NCBI RefSeq assembly: GCF_003012915.1
Contig: NZ_CP027770.1
Location: 806,001-870,000, forward strand
DNA: 64,000 nucleotides
From: Staphylococcus felis
Lineage (GTDB): Bacteria > Bacillota > Bacilli > Staphylococcales > Staphylococcaceae
Reading direction: 5' to 3'
The notes beneath the pieces are model-generated. The model did no database searches. It saw nothing but the letters and a program-made list of their open reading frames with translations, and was not told the DNA's origin. The translations under genes and the position numbers were made by a program. Of this stretch, positions 45,471 through 56,092 are shown one piece after another (positions within the stretch are counted from its first letter, which is position 1; each line of letters starts with the position of its first letter).

Positions 45471-46519
45471 CACTTAGACGACAACTTATTTTTTCTTTTT
45501 GCTTAACGATTACCATTACGACATTTCTACTTTACACCTTATACAAACTGATGTGGTTTGATGGACGATTTACGATATTTTTGACACTTTGTTCGTTATT
45601 GTCTGCTATGGTGACATTAATTATTGGTATGTTTTTAACGGTACCTACCATTAAAAAGATAGAAAAGTTAAATAACAAAACAAAACGCATTGCGAATGGC
45701 CAATTTGACAACGAAAGCCTCAATATCAGAACCCCGCAAGAAATCAAGCAATTGAGTGAATCTTTTGAGTTGATGGTCATTAAACTTCAAGAACAAATGA
45801 ATGTGATTAAGGATGAACAAGAGGAAAAGATTAATCTTGTACAAAATTTGGCACACGATTTAAAGACGCCTTTAGCCAGTATCAAATCATATTCAGAAGG
45901 CCTTAAAGATGGCGTGATTAGTGGCGATGAGGAGACCCAACAAGCTTATTGTGTACTCATCGAACAAGCTGATCGGTTGTCTCGTATGTTTGATGAATTG
46001 ACAGACGTGATGACAGTGAACAGTCAAGAAAGTGAACAAACAATGATTCATATGGATCAATTACTGATTCCTATCTTTGAAGCGTATGCACATCGTTTAC
46101 AATCTGATGCCCGCGAGTTAGATGTAGACATGGCAGAAACGATACAACCATTTCTTCAAGATAAAGAAGCGATTGAACGCATCATCATGAATCTGATAGA
46201 CAACGCAATTAAATTTTCAAAGCCTGGGACGCCTATTGATATCAGAGTGACAGAGGACGAAGATGAAGTAATCTCAATTGCTATCACGGATAAAGGGATA
46301 GGGATTCCGAAAAGTGATATTCAAAACATCTTTGAGCGTACATTTAGAGTTGAAAACTCAAGACATAAAGATACAGGAGGCTCAGGGTTAGGCTTGTATA
46401 TCGCAAACACGCTAGCACTTCAAATACATGGACGTATCGATGTTGAAAGTGAGATAGGCAAAGGAACAACAATGACTTTGTTCTTCCCAGCCAATCGAAA
46501 TGTGCCACAAACCAAGTAA
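45467..46519 (+). CDS. saeS: Sensor histidine kinase SaeS
   Basis: A 350-residue intramembrane-type sensor: two helices separated by only a few residues ([11 protein letters not shown]), the SaeS hallmark. They are followed by HAMP, the HisKA box [11 protein letters not shown] with phospho-His near residue 130, and the ATPase motifs ([40 protein letters not shown]). ATG 45467 overlaps the saeR stop by four bases. It responds to host-defence signals in S. aureus. A terminator at 46527-46562 closes the operon. Confidence 0.95.
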   Translation: MTLRRQLIFSFCLTITITTFLLYTLYKLMWFDGRFTIFLTLCSLLSAMVTLIIGMFLTVPTIKKIEKLNNKTKRIANGQFDNESLNIRTPQEIKQLSESFELMVIKLQEQMNVIKDEQEEKINLVQNLAHDLKTPLASIKSYSEGLKDGVISGDEETQQAYCVLIEQADRLSRMFDELTDVMTVNSQESEQTMIHMDQLLIPIFEAYAHRLQSDARELDVDMAETIQPFLQDKEAIERIIMNLIDNAIKFSKPGTPIDIRVTEDEDEVISIAITDKGIGIPKSDIQNIFERTFRVENSRHKDTGGSGLGLYIANTLALQIHGRIDVESEIGKGTTMTLFFPANRNVPQTK

Positions 46520-46526
46520 AAACCGA

Positions 46527-46562
46527 GTAAGAGGGCTGAGTATGATATCTTAGCCCTTTTAC
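46527..46562 (+). terminator. sae operon terminator
   Basis: GTAAGAGGGCTGAG (46527-46540) pairs almost fully with the arm at 46549-46562, with a T tract inside the distal arm. Confidence 0.75.
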
Positions 46563-46591
46563 TTGATTTTAATGACATATGACTAGTGAAA

Positions 46592-46811
46592 TCAAGAAGA
46601 GATAAACTGCTCTTTTTTCATCATCTGTTGATGACTAAGCCACATAGAATAACGGCGACCTAAGTGTTTGGGGATGCGCTCAAATGCTTGCGCTATCCAA
46701 TGTAGGTCTTTTATTAACAGATCGACTACATTCATCAATTGGTTTTGAAGATTTTATTTGTAACTTTTTCATATCCGCTTTAGCTGACTTTTTAATTTTG
46801 ACACGATACAT
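46592..46811 (-). pseudogene. Frameshifted YoeB/Txe-like toxin remnant
   Basis: The ATG at 46811-46809 overlaps the antitoxin stop by one base (TAATG), the normal antitoxin-toxin junction. The start MYRVKIKKSAKADMKKL is like YoeB/Txe toxins. The frame is then lost. A second frame contains IAQAFERIPKHLGRRYSMWLSHQQ, corresponding to the conserved FEKL..KYLERYSRRINHQHR region of YoeB, but it ends at TGA 46594-46592 before the C-terminal catalytic part. The toxin should be inactive. Confidence 0.72.
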
Positions 46812-47068
46812 TATAAGTTATCCCAATCTATATCCTCTATGTTTGTATAGCCACGATTATCTTTTTCACGCTCTCTTACTTTAGCCATAGCGCCTACTGA
46901 TTCAAGGTATAAGGTTTCTTGAATACTGTCCCAATCTTTTTTTCCTATTATGACTGCACTATTCTCACTTTTAGAACCACTGATTATGACAGGCTCGTGG
47001 TCAGAGTTGACTTTTTTTAATATTTCATAAAATTCTTTTCTAGCCTTTGCAGGCGATTTAATATTCAT
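46811..47068 (-). CDS. yefM: YefM/Phd-family antitoxin
   Basis: An 85-residue antitoxin with an N-terminal Phd/YefM DNA-binding domain (SPAKARKEFYEILKKVNSDHEPVIISGSKSENSAVII) and an acidic C-terminal tail (NRGYTNIEDIDWDNL), which normally wraps and blocks the toxin. The gene is intact while its downstream toxin is broken. It may persist as an orphan antitoxin that can neutralise incoming YoeB toxins or repress its own promoter. Confidence 0.87.
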   Translation of the reverse strand: MNIKSPAKARKEFYEILKKVNSDHEPVIISGSKSENSAVIIGKKDWDSIQETLYLESVGAMAKVREREKDNRGYTNIEDIDWDNL

Positions 47069-47268
47069 AACATCACTTCCTTTATTTATACCCCTTCACA
47101 ATAACGTACTGAAATCACATACGTAAATAGTTTTGTTCTTTGTGCTATGAGGAATTTGTTAAGATGAAAAAATAGTAATAAGATTATAACGATAATATCT
47201 ATTTCACTTTAAACTTTATACATCAATCATTCAAGTTACTGCGGGTATCAATTAAAAAAGGGGAGATT

Positions 47269-47391
47269 ATGATTGAATTATTGATGAAAATGGTAGAATT
47301 CATGATGACAACATTATCAAATTGGTTAGGTGCACCACTCGGAATGCTTAAGGATCTAAAAAATAAATTGAGACAACGTGATAAAGATTAA
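47269..47391 (+). CDS. Putative 40-residue amphipathic peptide
   Basis: A small frame from ATG 47269 to TAA 47391, preceded closely by AGGGGAG. The peptide MIELLMKMVEFMMTTLSNWL continues GAPLGMLKDLKNKLRQRDKD: a hydrophobic/amphipathic N-terminal helix with many Met and Leu residues, a Gly-Ala-Pro hinge and a charged C-terminal helix. Size and character recall phenol-soluble modulins or type I toxin peptides, but it matches none I can name. The ribosome-site spacing is short, so expression is uncertain. Confidence 0.5.
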   Translation: MIELLMKMVEFMMTTLSNWLGAPLGMLKDLKNKLRQRDKD

Positions 47392-47512
47392 GTGCTATCT
47401 TACGCTATACGACTGAATTCAACTTGTCATTTGATGTTGTCATAGCTGTTGTTCACATAATGTATAAAAAGAAATGACAAATTCGTTAACACGTCAATTA
47501 TCATTTGAAAAA

Positions 47513-47558
47513 TACTATATATAGTACCTAAAATCTATTATATATACTATATATAGAA
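47513..47558 (+). promoter_or_regulatory. Tandem NrdR boxes upstream of nrdDG
   Basis: TACTATATATAGTA (47513-47526) and TACTATATATAGAA (47545-47558) are NrdR-box-like palindromes whose centres are 32 bases apart, three helical turns. This is the arrangement bound by the ATP/dATP-sensing ribonucleotide reductase repressor NrdR. The second box ends ten bases before the nrdD start. Confidence 0.85.
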
Positions 47559-47567
47559 AAGAGTGAG

Positions 47568-49421
47568 ATGATGAAACAACTTGAACAAGAATTGACAGGT
47601 CTGATTACAAGAGATCCTACTATTGTGAATGAAAATGCCAATAAGGATAGTGAAACATTCTCAACGATGAGAGATTTGACAGCGGGTGTCGTTTCAAAGT
47701 CTTATGCGTTAAATCAATTATTACCTCGACATGTGGCACAAGCACATGAATCAGGAGACATACATTTTCACGATTTAGATTATCATCCATTTCAACCTTT
47801 AACGAATTGTTGCTTGATTGATGCTGAAGGGATGCTCGCTAATGGATTCCAAATAGGCAATGCACAAGTCACATCGCCGAAATCCGTTCAAACAGCGGCT
47901 GCACAGTTAGTCCAAATTATTGCGAATGTATCAAGCAGTCAATATGGGGGTTGTACCATTGACCGGGTGGATGAATTACTTAGTACATATGCAGAATATA
48001 ATAAAGCCAAACATATTGAAACTGCGCGACAATTTGTCAAACCTGAAGATATTGAAGAGTTTGTTGATCAGCAGCTTACACGTGATATCAAAGATGCCAT
48101 TGAGAGCTTAGAGTACGAGATTAATACGCTCTATACGTCTAATGGCCAAACGCCCTTTGTGACTTTAGGGTTTGGGTTAGGTGAGGATGAACTCAGTCGC
48201 AAAGTACAACAAGCCATCTTGAAAACACGGATTAAAGGTTTGGGGAAAGATCGTATTACAGCTATTTTTCCGAAACTTGTGTTCTCAATCAAAAAAGGAT
48301 TGAACTTTGCACCAGAAGATCCTAACTACGATATTAAACAACTTGCCTTAGAGTGCTCAATGAAGCGCATGTACCCAGATATTTTAAATTATGATAAGAC
48401 AGTCGAAATTTTAGGCGATTTTAAAGCACCAATGGGATGCCGGTCATTCTTACCAGCTTGGCAAAATGAATCAGGTGAGTATGAGAATAATGGTCGTTGT
48501 AATCTCGGTGTTGTCACATTAAACTTACCGCGTATTGCGATGGAATCAGGTGGAGACAAAGATCGATTTTGGCAATTGTTTGATCAACGTATGAAAGTAT
48601 TACATGATGCACTTGTTTACCGCATAGAACGTGTCAAACAGGCCATCCCTAATAATGCACCTATTCTTTATAAGAGAGGAGCTTTCAAATATCGCTTAAA
48701 TGAAACAGATGACGTCTTCTCATTGTTCGATCATCAGCGTGCAACCATTTCAATGGGCTATATCGGACTATATGAGGCTGCGACGGTCTTTTACGGACCG
48801 AACTGGGAGACGCATCCAGATGCCAAGTGTTTTACGATACGTATATTGAAGGCCATGCAGACTTATCAAAAAGAATGGACGAAACAATATGACGTATGGT
48901 TCAGCATCTATAGTACGCCGAGCGAATCACTAACAGATCGATTTTGTCGATTGGATTATGAAAAGTTCGGATCAGTACCAGATATCACAGACAAAGGTTA
49001 TTATCAAAATTCATTTCACTATGATGTCCGAAAAGATGTGACGCCATTTGAAAAGCTAGACTTTGAAAAAGAATACCCTCACTATGCGAGTGGAGGCTAT
49101 ATTCATTACTGTGAATATCCGAAACTCGGTCACAATATTCAAGCCTTGGAAGCGGTATGGGATTATGCGTATGATTGTGTAAGTTACCTCGGTACGAATA
49201 TTCCAATTGATCGATGTTATGAATGTGACTACGAAGGTGATTTTGAGACGACATCTAAAGGCTATCAATGTCCAAACTGTGGCAATCATAATCCCGAAAC
49301 CGTCGATGTCGTTAAACGGACGTGTGGTTATTTAGGCAACCCTGTTCAACGTCCAACAATTGAAGGGCGTCATAAAGAGATATGTGCCCGCGTGAAACAT
49401 ATGAAAGCACCACGATCATGA
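47568..49421 (+). CDS. nrdD: Anaerobic ribonucleoside-triphosphate reductase NrdD
   Basis: A 617-residue class III ribonucleotide reductase that makes deoxynucleotides without oxygen. Zinc-binding cysteines are in CYECDYEGDF ... YQCPNCGNH, and the glycyl-radical loop RTCGYLGNP is at the C-terminus. ATG 47568 and ATG 47571 are both possible starts. The stop overlaps nrdG by four bases. Tandem NrdR boxes precede the gene. Confidence 0.95.
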   Translation: MMKQLEQELTGLITRDPTIVNENANKDSETFSTMRDLTAGVVSKSYALNQLLPRHVAQAHESGDIHFHDLDYHPFQPLTNCCLIDAEGMLANGFQIGNAQVTSPKSVQTAAAQLVQIIANVSSSQYGGCTIDRVDELLSTYAEYNKAKHIETARQFVKPEDIEEFVDQQLTRDIKDAIESLEYEINTLYTSNGQTPFVTLGFGLGEDELSRKVQQAILKTRIKGLGKDRITAIFPKLVFSIKKGLNFAPEDPNYDIKQLALECSMKRMYPDILNYDKTVEILGDFKAPMGCRSFLPAWQNESGEYENNGRCNLGVVTLNLPRIAMESGGDKDRFWQLFDQRMKVLHDALVYRIERVKQAIPNNAPILYKRGAFKYRLNETDDVFSLFDHQRATISMGYIGLYEAATVFYGPNWETHPDAKCFTIRILKAMQTYQKEWTKQYDVWFSIYSTPSESLTDRFCRLDYEKFGSVPDITDKGYYQNSFHYDVRKDVTPFEKLDFEKEYPHYASGGYIHYCEYPKLGHNIQALEAVWDYAYDCVSYLGTNIPIDRCYECDYEGDFETTSKGYQCPNCGNHNPETVDVVKRTCGYLGNPVQRPTIEGRHKEICARVKHMKAPRS

Positions 49422-49957
49422 AGTTTCAACACATTCAGAATGGTGCGGGATATATTGCCAAAATTGAATATCATAGTTTTGTCGATGGTGAAGGTGTGCG
49501 CTGTAGCGTTTATGTCTCTGGATGTCCGTTTCAATGTCAAGGATGTTACAACGTTGCAGCACAAAACTTTCGCTACGGCGAACCGATGACAGACGACCTG
49601 ATTCATGAAATTATTGAAGCCTGTGAACCCAGTTATATCGCTGGGTTGAGTATATTAGGGGGAGAGCCTTTTTGTAATTTAAATATCGTCACACCACTTA
49701 TTCGAGCATTCCGAGAGCGGTTCGGACAAACCAAAACGATATGGATGTGGACGGGATTTCAACTTGAATTTTTGTGGAATGAGGCACATGCGCGTCGTAC
49801 TTTGCTAAAATCTATTGATGTCTTAGTTGATGGCATGTTTATTAAGCACTTGTACAAACCGAACTTGCCATACAAAGGTTCACTGAATCAACGAGTAATT
49901 CACATACCTACGTATATCGAGACATTATCCATTCCCAAATCGATTCATATCGAATGA
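49418..49957 (+). CDS. nrdG: Anaerobic ribonucleotide reductase activase NrdG
   Basis: About 179 residues from ATG 49418, which overlaps the nrdD stop (ATGA). It is a radical-SAM enzyme with the CxxxCxxC cluster motif GCPFQCQGCYN; SILGGEPF supplies the SAM-binding GGE. It generates the glycyl radical on NrdD. Confidence 0.94.
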   Translation: MKFQHIQNGAGYIAKIEYHSFVDGEGVRCSVYVSGCPFQCQGCYNVAAQNFRYGEPMTDDLIHEIIEACEPSYIAGLSILGGEPFCNLNIVTPLIRAFRERFGQTKTIWMWTGFQLEFLWNEAHARRTLLKSIDVLVDGMFIKHLYKPNLPYKGSLNQRVIHIPTYIETLSIPKSIHIE

Positions 49958-50050
49958 CTTAACATAAAGAAAATTCAGATAAATCATTGACTTTTCATAA
50001 GGGCTCATTTAAAATAGCTTTATTCTCATTTGCAAAATAATTCAATACGA

Positions 50051-51491
<1,441 letters not shown>

Positions 51492-51498
51492 AACAATC

Positions 51499-51672
51499 AT
51501 GAATGAAATAAAAGAGAATAAAGCGCGCACACTTGAAAATTTGTTAGCTAAAAGACAAGAATGGGAGGATTATATTCCTATCAATCAAGCAGCTTATTTT
51601 TTAAAAGAAGAAAAAATTCATTATATCAATCAAGAAATTCAATCGTTAACCCAAACTGATACGAAGTCGTAA
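51499..51672 (+). CDS. 57-residue soluble protein following metY
   Basis: ATG 51499, seven bases after the metY stop, with AAGGACTGA as ribosome site; TAA at 51670. The helical, charged product (ENKARTLENLLAKRQEWEDY ... FLKEEKIHYINQEI) has no membrane segment or recognised family. The tight spacing suggests cotranscription with metY and control by the same riboswitch. Confidence 0.6.
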   Translation: MNEIKENKARTLENLLAKRQEWEDYIPINQAAYFLKEEKIHYINQEIQSLTQTDTKS

Positions 51673-51769
51673 TAGAATATCATTAAAACTAACGATTTTG
51701 ATTGAGTAAGACAGATAAGTAGGCTTGGAAATGTAGTAGTATGATTATCTTTACAAAGGATGAGCATGT

Positions 51770-52456
51770 ATGAAAAAAATAATGATTGTAAATACAAGTC
51801 ATCATCAATTTGATGGATTTGATAAAGAAACGGGCTTATGGCTAAGTGAGCTTGTACACTTTTATGATGTCTTTCATAATGATCCTGACTATCAAGTGGA
51901 TTTATACAATATCAAAGGTGGAGAAACACCGTTAGATCCTGTGAGTTTAAATCGTGTCACACTGGATAGATTGTCTCGATCTTATTATGAAAATGATGTA
52001 TTTATGCACAAGCTTAAGCATCTCCCTGCAGTGAGTGAAGCAGACCCATCACAATATGATGTGATTTATTTTACAGGTGGGCATGGTGTGATGTATGACT
52101 TTACAGGAAATCCGTATATTGAAGAAGCGGTGAATACGATATACGACAATGGCGGCATCATCTCATCTGTATGTCATGGGACATGTGCATTGCTTGAGGT
52201 CAAACGTCCCAATCATCGTTTCTTCATAGATGGTAAAACATTGACAGGCTTTTCAAATGTTGAGGAGATCCTCGCAAATCGTAAGAAATATGTGCCTTTT
52301 GCGTTAGAGACCGCATTAAAAGTCAAAGAAGCAAAATATCGAAAGTCAAAAATACCGATGAAAGGTTATATAGAAGTAGAGGGTCAACTTATAACTGGTC
52401 AAAACCCGGCATCGGCAAAACTTGTTGCCCAAGCTGTCAAAGAAGCATTAGCATAA
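51770..52456 (+). CDS. DJ-1/PfpI superfamily protein, Hsp31-like
   Basis: A 228-residue class I glutamine-amidotransferase-like fold with nucleophile elbow SVCHGTCALL (Cys), upstream acid residue near the N-terminus (ETGLWLSE) and FTGGHGVMYDF. The length and pattern fit the Hsp31/YDR533C-type branch, which has glutathione-independent glyoxalase and chaperone activity. Stress protection against methylglyoxal is the likely role. Confidence 0.83.
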   Translation: MKKIMIVNTSHHQFDGFDKETGLWLSELVHFYDVFHNDPDYQVDLYNIKGGETPLDPVSLNRVTLDRLSRSYYENDVFMHKLKHLPAVSEADPSQYDVIYFTGGHGVMYDFTGNPYIEEAVNTIYDNGGIISSVCHGTCALLEVKRPNHRFFIDGKTLTGFSNVEEILANRKKYVPFALETALKVKEAKYRKSKIPMKGYIEVEGQLITGQNPASAKLVAQAVKEALA

Positions 52457-52468
52457 CTTGGCCATACT

Positions 52469-52636
52469 TCAAAATTTGAGGGTTAGTTCTTGAACTTGTC
52501 TTGTGGGGAGCGATAAACGGTGTTTCGCATGCAGAGTTTTCGGCATAACTTCGCAATTCTTCAAAATTTGAGGAACAATTTTGAAGAATTGCTCGAGTTA
52601 TGCTCAAACTCTAAGCGCATGCTCAACAACCTTTTT
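52469..52636. repeat. Structured hairpin repeat, copy after the DJ-1 gene
   Basis: The core hairpin is at 52527-52622. GCATGC arms match at both ends, and here the inner arms GCAATTCTTCAAAATT and AATTTTGAAGAATTGC are perfectly complementary over 16 bases, unlike the other copies. It is preceded by TTTGAGGGTTAGTTCTTGAA, also found before the diverged unit near 15610. It overlaps the stop end of the following minus-strand gene. Confidence 0.8.
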
Positions 52637-53049
52637 TATCGTTTGATGTACATACGTAAATGATAGAGGCTATAGGCTATAATGAGCCAGGCTATGAATA
52701 CGATGATTCCAATGGATAATGCTCTGACAATGGTTGTTGATAGTGCTATTAAAATTACCAATGTCAGGCTAAATATGGCGCTAAATAAGATATGCCATTT
52801 TAATCGTAGAGATGGAGAAGGGGTGTTGCTTTCGTTTGCAATATTAATCGGGATGTTAAAAAGGGCTAATCCAACGTGTAATATGAAAATTACATATAAT
52901 GAAGGGTCATGCCATATATAAGATACGCCATTCTGGATAGCGTGATAAATAAGTAATCCAATGGCGACAATAAGGATGACAAAATAGAGTAAACGTAGTG
53001 ATTTACGATATTTAGATTTTAAATATAACGATTTAGACTGATGTGTCAT
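52636..53049 (-). CDS. Four-helix membrane protein of unknown function
   Basis: A 137-residue basic-ended protein with four predicted membrane helices (LLYFVILIVAIGLLIYHAI, YVIFILHVGLALFNIPI and two C-terminal helices). GGAGG precedes the start. No family was recognised. It follows the YiiX-like amidase gene by 25 bases and is probably cotranscribed. Confidence 0.6.
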   Translation of the reverse strand: MTHQSKSLYLKSKYRKSLRLLYFVILIVAIGLLIYHAIQNGVSYIWHDPSLYVIFILHVGLALFNIPINIANESNTPSPSLRLKWHILFSAIFSLTLVILIALSTTIVRALSIGIIVFIAWLIIAYSLYHLRMYIKR

Positions 53050-53074
53050 GATTTAACCTCCTTTTTTAAGAGTT

Positions 53075-53752
53075 TTAAGATGTAAAAGTATGAATCAAGT
53101 CGAAGTGATATGCACTTGATGAAAGGCTCGGCAATGCATAAGGTGAAATAATATGAGATCCTGGTGCATAAATCGATTCATGACTTACGCCATACTTGTA
53201 AGCCTGAAAAATAATCTTAGAGCAATATGTCCATCGTGTTGATGACAAGTTCGTATCAATACGGTAAAAGTGTTGATTGCCTTTATAGTTTCGGTTGGCC
53301 CAGTCAGCCGCTTTTTGTCCGGCGCCAGGGTATTTAGACCGATAGATTTTTATCCATTTGCCGTCCTTTGTAAATTGAGAAACAAATTGATCAAATGACA
53401 AACGTGTAGTCGGAGAGCTTGGATTTGTAATATGTAACACTGTGTCGTCTGATACAGCCAATGCAGCGTGTCCAGGGATACCACTATACATAGAAGCGTT
53501 AGAAATTAAGATATCACCAGGCTCAAGCTGAAACGATTCAGTATCTATATCAGAATTTTCGTCAGCTTGGGCTTTATGTATACTTTGTTGAAAACTGATC
53601 ATTTTATCAAATTGATTTTTTGAGACGGCATCATTAATGAATGAGGTCGCTCGTCCACGATGAATTGCTGCATTATGAGATGCGTTTTCCAAACATATAA
53701 AAATTAAATAAGCCAGAACGAAAAATATCAATACAGACACACTCAACCTCAT
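53075..53752 (-). CDS. YiiX/NlpC-P60-like permuted papain-fold hydrolase, membrane-anchored
   Basis: A 225-residue protein with an N-terminal membrane helix (residues 5-22) and a YiiX/YycO-type domain: LEPGDILISN opens it, His is in GIPGHAALAV, and the catalytic Cys is in WTYCSKIIFQAY, the circularly permuted order of this papain-like group. Such enzymes cleave amide bonds in peptidoglycan peptides or lipids at the cell surface. Exact substrate unknown. Confidence 0.77.
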   Translation of the reverse strand: MRLSVSVLIFFVLAYLIFICLENASHNAAIHRGRATSFINDAVSKNQFDKMISFQQSIHKAQADENSDIDTESFQLEPGDILISNASMYSGIPGHAALAVSDDTVLHITNPSSPTTRLSFDQFVSQFTKDGKWIKIYRSKYPGAGQKAADWANRNYKGNQHFYRIDTNLSSTRWTYCSKIIFQAYKYGVSHESIYAPGSHIISPYALPSLSSSAYHFDLIHTFTS

Positions 53753-53942
53753 AAAAAGCCACCTACCTCATAGAATTGTCGATGTACTTAATCAGATATA
53801 TTGTTTCACTAGGATATAAAGTCCATTAATTAAAAAGGAATCTATAAAGCAATTATATTACAAAAATATAGAAAATAAAAATTATAAAAGGTGTAGAATA
53901 CCATCTCTAATGGAATGAAGTAGCGTTTTTTAAATCGAAGCA

Positions 53943-53994
53943 TTGCACTTTAGACAGATTTGCTATATAATCTTAAATCGTAATGATTACTAAA
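53943..53994 (+). promoter_or_regulatory. Promoter with Zur box upstream of the zinc-binding lipoprotein
   Basis: TTGCAC (53943-53948) and TATAAT (53966-53971) are 17 bases apart. Just downstream AAATCGTAATGATTACTAAA (53975-53994) contains the Zur/Fur-type palindrome TCGTAATGATTACTA, so zinc-loaded Zur would block initiation. Confidence 0.75.
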
Positions 53995-54013
53995 ACGCAA
54001 TGGAGGAGCGCAT

Positions 54014-55066
54014 ATGATTAAAAGAAGTATGAAATTTTTAGCAACTGTAGCTTTAGCAGGAACAGTGTTAGCTGCATGTGGTCAAAGTGATGACCAATCA
54101 TCAAGCTCAAGCGATACGGCATCAAGTTCAGATGATAAGTTAAAAGTAACGACAACAGTGTTTCCACTTCAGTCATTTGTAGAGCAAATTGGTGGCGACC
54201 ACGTGGATGTTGAGTCGATTTATCCTAAAGGTGCAGACTTACATAGTTTTGAACCGTCTCAAAAGGATATTATTAATGCAACGAAATCAGACTTGTTTGT
54301 GTATACAGGGGATGACCTTGATCCTGTATCGAAAAAAATTGCGGATGCGATTGATAAAGATGACCAAAAATTATCTTTAGAAGATCACATTAACAAATCA
54401 GATTTATTGGCAGATCATCATCACCATGATCATGAACACGGTGAAGAAGCGGATCACGAACATGACCATGATCATGGCGAAGAAGCAGATCATGATCATG
54501 AATCAGAAGGTGCACACGATGAACATGAGCACGGCACATATGACCCACACGTATGGTTAGACCCAAAATTAGACGAAACATTCGTTAAAGAAATCCGTGA
54601 CGACTTGAGTCAACGTGATCCAGAGCATAAAGATGAATACCAGAAAAATGCAGATAAATTATTAAAAGACTTAGAAGGTTTAGATGACGATTTGAAAAAA
54701 GCAACTGAAGGTCATAAAGGACATGCTGTATTTATCTCTCACGAATCATTAGGATATCTGGCTAACCGTTATGGGTTCGAACAAAAAGGGGTTCAAGGGC
54801 TTAATGCAGAAGACCCGTCGCAAAAAGAATTAACAAATATTGTGAAAGAAATTAACGATACAGGCGCTAAATATATTCTTTATGAACAAAATGTTGCAAA
54901 CAAAGTAACAGACACGATTCGAAAAGAAACAGAAGCAGAGCCACTTAAATTTAACAATATGGAATCTGTGACGAAAGACCAAAGTAAAGACGCCACTTTC
55001 CAATCATTGATGAAAGAAAATATTAAAAACATTGAAAAAGCATTAGATGAAAAAATCAAAGCTTAA
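54014..55066 (+). CDS. Zinc ABC transporter substrate-binding lipoprotein (ZnuA/AdcA-like)
   Basis: A 350-residue cluster A-I metal-binding lipoprotein: lipobox VLAAC, a Ser/Asp-rich spacer, then two lobes. A His/Asp/Glu-rich loop (residues about 137-175, with repeated DH and EH pairs) separates them and is typical of zinc rather than manganese carriers. Metal ligands appear in DLHSFEPS, DPHVWLDPK and FISHESLGYL. No permease or ATPase is adjacent, so it must use a transporter elsewhere. The Zur promoter supports zinc. No C-terminal YodA domain as in AdcA. Confidence 0.9.
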   Translation: MIKRSMKFLATVALAGTVLAACGQSDDQSSSSSDTASSSDDKLKVTTTVFPLQSFVEQIGGDHVDVESIYPKGADLHSFEPSQKDIINATKSDLFVYTGDDLDPVSKKIADAIDKDDQKLSLEDHINKSDLLADHHHHDHEHGEEADHEHDHDHGEEADHDHESEGAHDEHEHGTYDPHVWLDPKLDETFVKEIRDDLSQRDPEHKDEYQKNADKLLKDLEGLDDDLKKATEGHKGHAVFISHESLGYLANRYGFEQKGVQGLNAEDPSQKELTNIVKEINDTGAKYILYEQNVANKVTDTIRKETEAEPLKFNNMESVTKDQSKDATFQSLMKENIKNIEKALDEKIKA

Positions 55067-55084
55067 GACCATTGACTAATAAGA

Positions 55085-55119
55085 AAAGCACTGAACGAAA
55101 AAATCGTCCAGTGCTTTTT
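55085..55119. terminator. Terminator after the zinc lipoprotein gene
   Basis: AAAGCACTG (55085-55093) pairs perfectly with CAGTGCTTT (55109-55117), followed by T residues. It also faces the convergent lytM paralogue 2. Confidence 0.85.
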
Positions 55120-55138
55120 GCATGGCACAAAAATGGTT

Positions 55139-56092
55139 CTAACCTTGTTGATTGATGTAAGGATTAGGATCGACAGCATTTTCATTACCGACACCGCCGC
55201 TCATACGTTGGAAGTGAAGATGAGGGCCAGTGGAGTTACCAGTACTACCTGACAAGCCAATTTGATCGCCAGCTTGTACTTTGTCTCCAGCTTGAACATT
55301 TAGCGAATTCATGTGCATGTACCATTGATAGTAATCGCTATTCTCTTCTTGGATTGTGACTTGATTACCGCCACCATAATTACTCCAACCACTTTGAATA
55401 ACAGTACCATCTGTCAGTGAGTATACAGGTGTATTTTCAGGCATAGCATAGTCGACGCCATAGTGTGCACCACCGCCATGATATTGGCCATAAGGTTGAA
55501 CTTGCTCATATTGAGACAGCCAATTAGAATCGGCTGTTTGGTTTGTATTTGATGAACTTGACTCAGGTGCAGATGTTTGTGGGATTTGGCCTTGTCCCGT
55601 TTGATCCGTTGTGTTGGATTGTTCGCTTCCACCGCTATTGTTTTGACTATGATTAGATAGCTGCATTTGATTTGGGTTGACTTCTGGTTGATATCCATTT
55701 GACGTGAGATCTTGGTGACTTTGATATGCTGAGTAGTCATTATCTTGATATGGGGATTGTGTCTCATTCGTGATGACTTCAGCACCTTGTGTACCATAAT
55801 TATGGATAGGGAAATAGAAATAATGTGTACGACCTTCGTGATCTATGAGATAGAAATAATATTCATGATTGTCAAACATACTTTGATTCCAATGACCATC
55901 TAACGTGTGGTGATAGTTACCATTTGAATCTTGAGTGATCTCACCATATGAAAAAAGGGATTGGACGTCCTCTGTACTGAATTGTTCATATTGGTGCGCT
56001 TGAGTTGCCTCACTCGCATTCGCATCTTGGGACATTAACCCAGCAGCACCTATAGATAAAGCGATAGTCGACACGCTTAGTAATTTCTTCAT
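55139..56092 (-). CDS. lytM: LytM-type glycyl-glycine endopeptidase, paralogue 2
   Basis: A 317-residue M23 endopeptidase closely matching S. aureus LytM in length and sequence. Signal peptide ends NAS near residue 27; the N-terminal domain has [14 protein letters not shown] and GRTHYFYF; a long Gln/Asn/Ser linker follows. The catalytic domain has HYGVDYAMP (HxxxD), the [12 protein letters not shown] block and [10 protein letters not shown] (HxH). Compared with paralogue 1 at 8.6 kb, the catalytic domains are very similar and the linkers unrelated. No WalR box as clean as that of paralogue 1 was found in its leader. Confidence 0.93.
   Translation of the reverse strand: MKKLLSVSTIALSIGAAGLMSQDANASEATQAHQYEQFSTEDVQSLFSYGEITQDSNGNYHHTLDGHWNQSMFDNHEYYFYLIDHEGRTHYFYFPIHNYGTQGAEVITNETQSPYQDNDYSAYQSHQDLTSNGYQPEVNPNQMQLSNHSQNNSGGSEQSNTTDQTGQGQIPQTSAPESSSSNTNQTADSNWLSQYEQVQPYGQYHGGGAHYGVDYAMPENTPVYSLTDGTVIQSGWSNYGGGNQVTIQEENSDYYQWYMHMNSLNVQAGDKVQAGDQIGLSGSTGNSTGPHLHFQRMSGGVGNENAVDPNPYINQQG

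Noticed and set aside
47269..47391. Calling the 40-residue peptide a phenol-soluble modulin
   Set aside because: General character fits, but the sequence does not match PSM-alpha, PSM-beta or delta-haemolysin and it is not in a PSM cluster.
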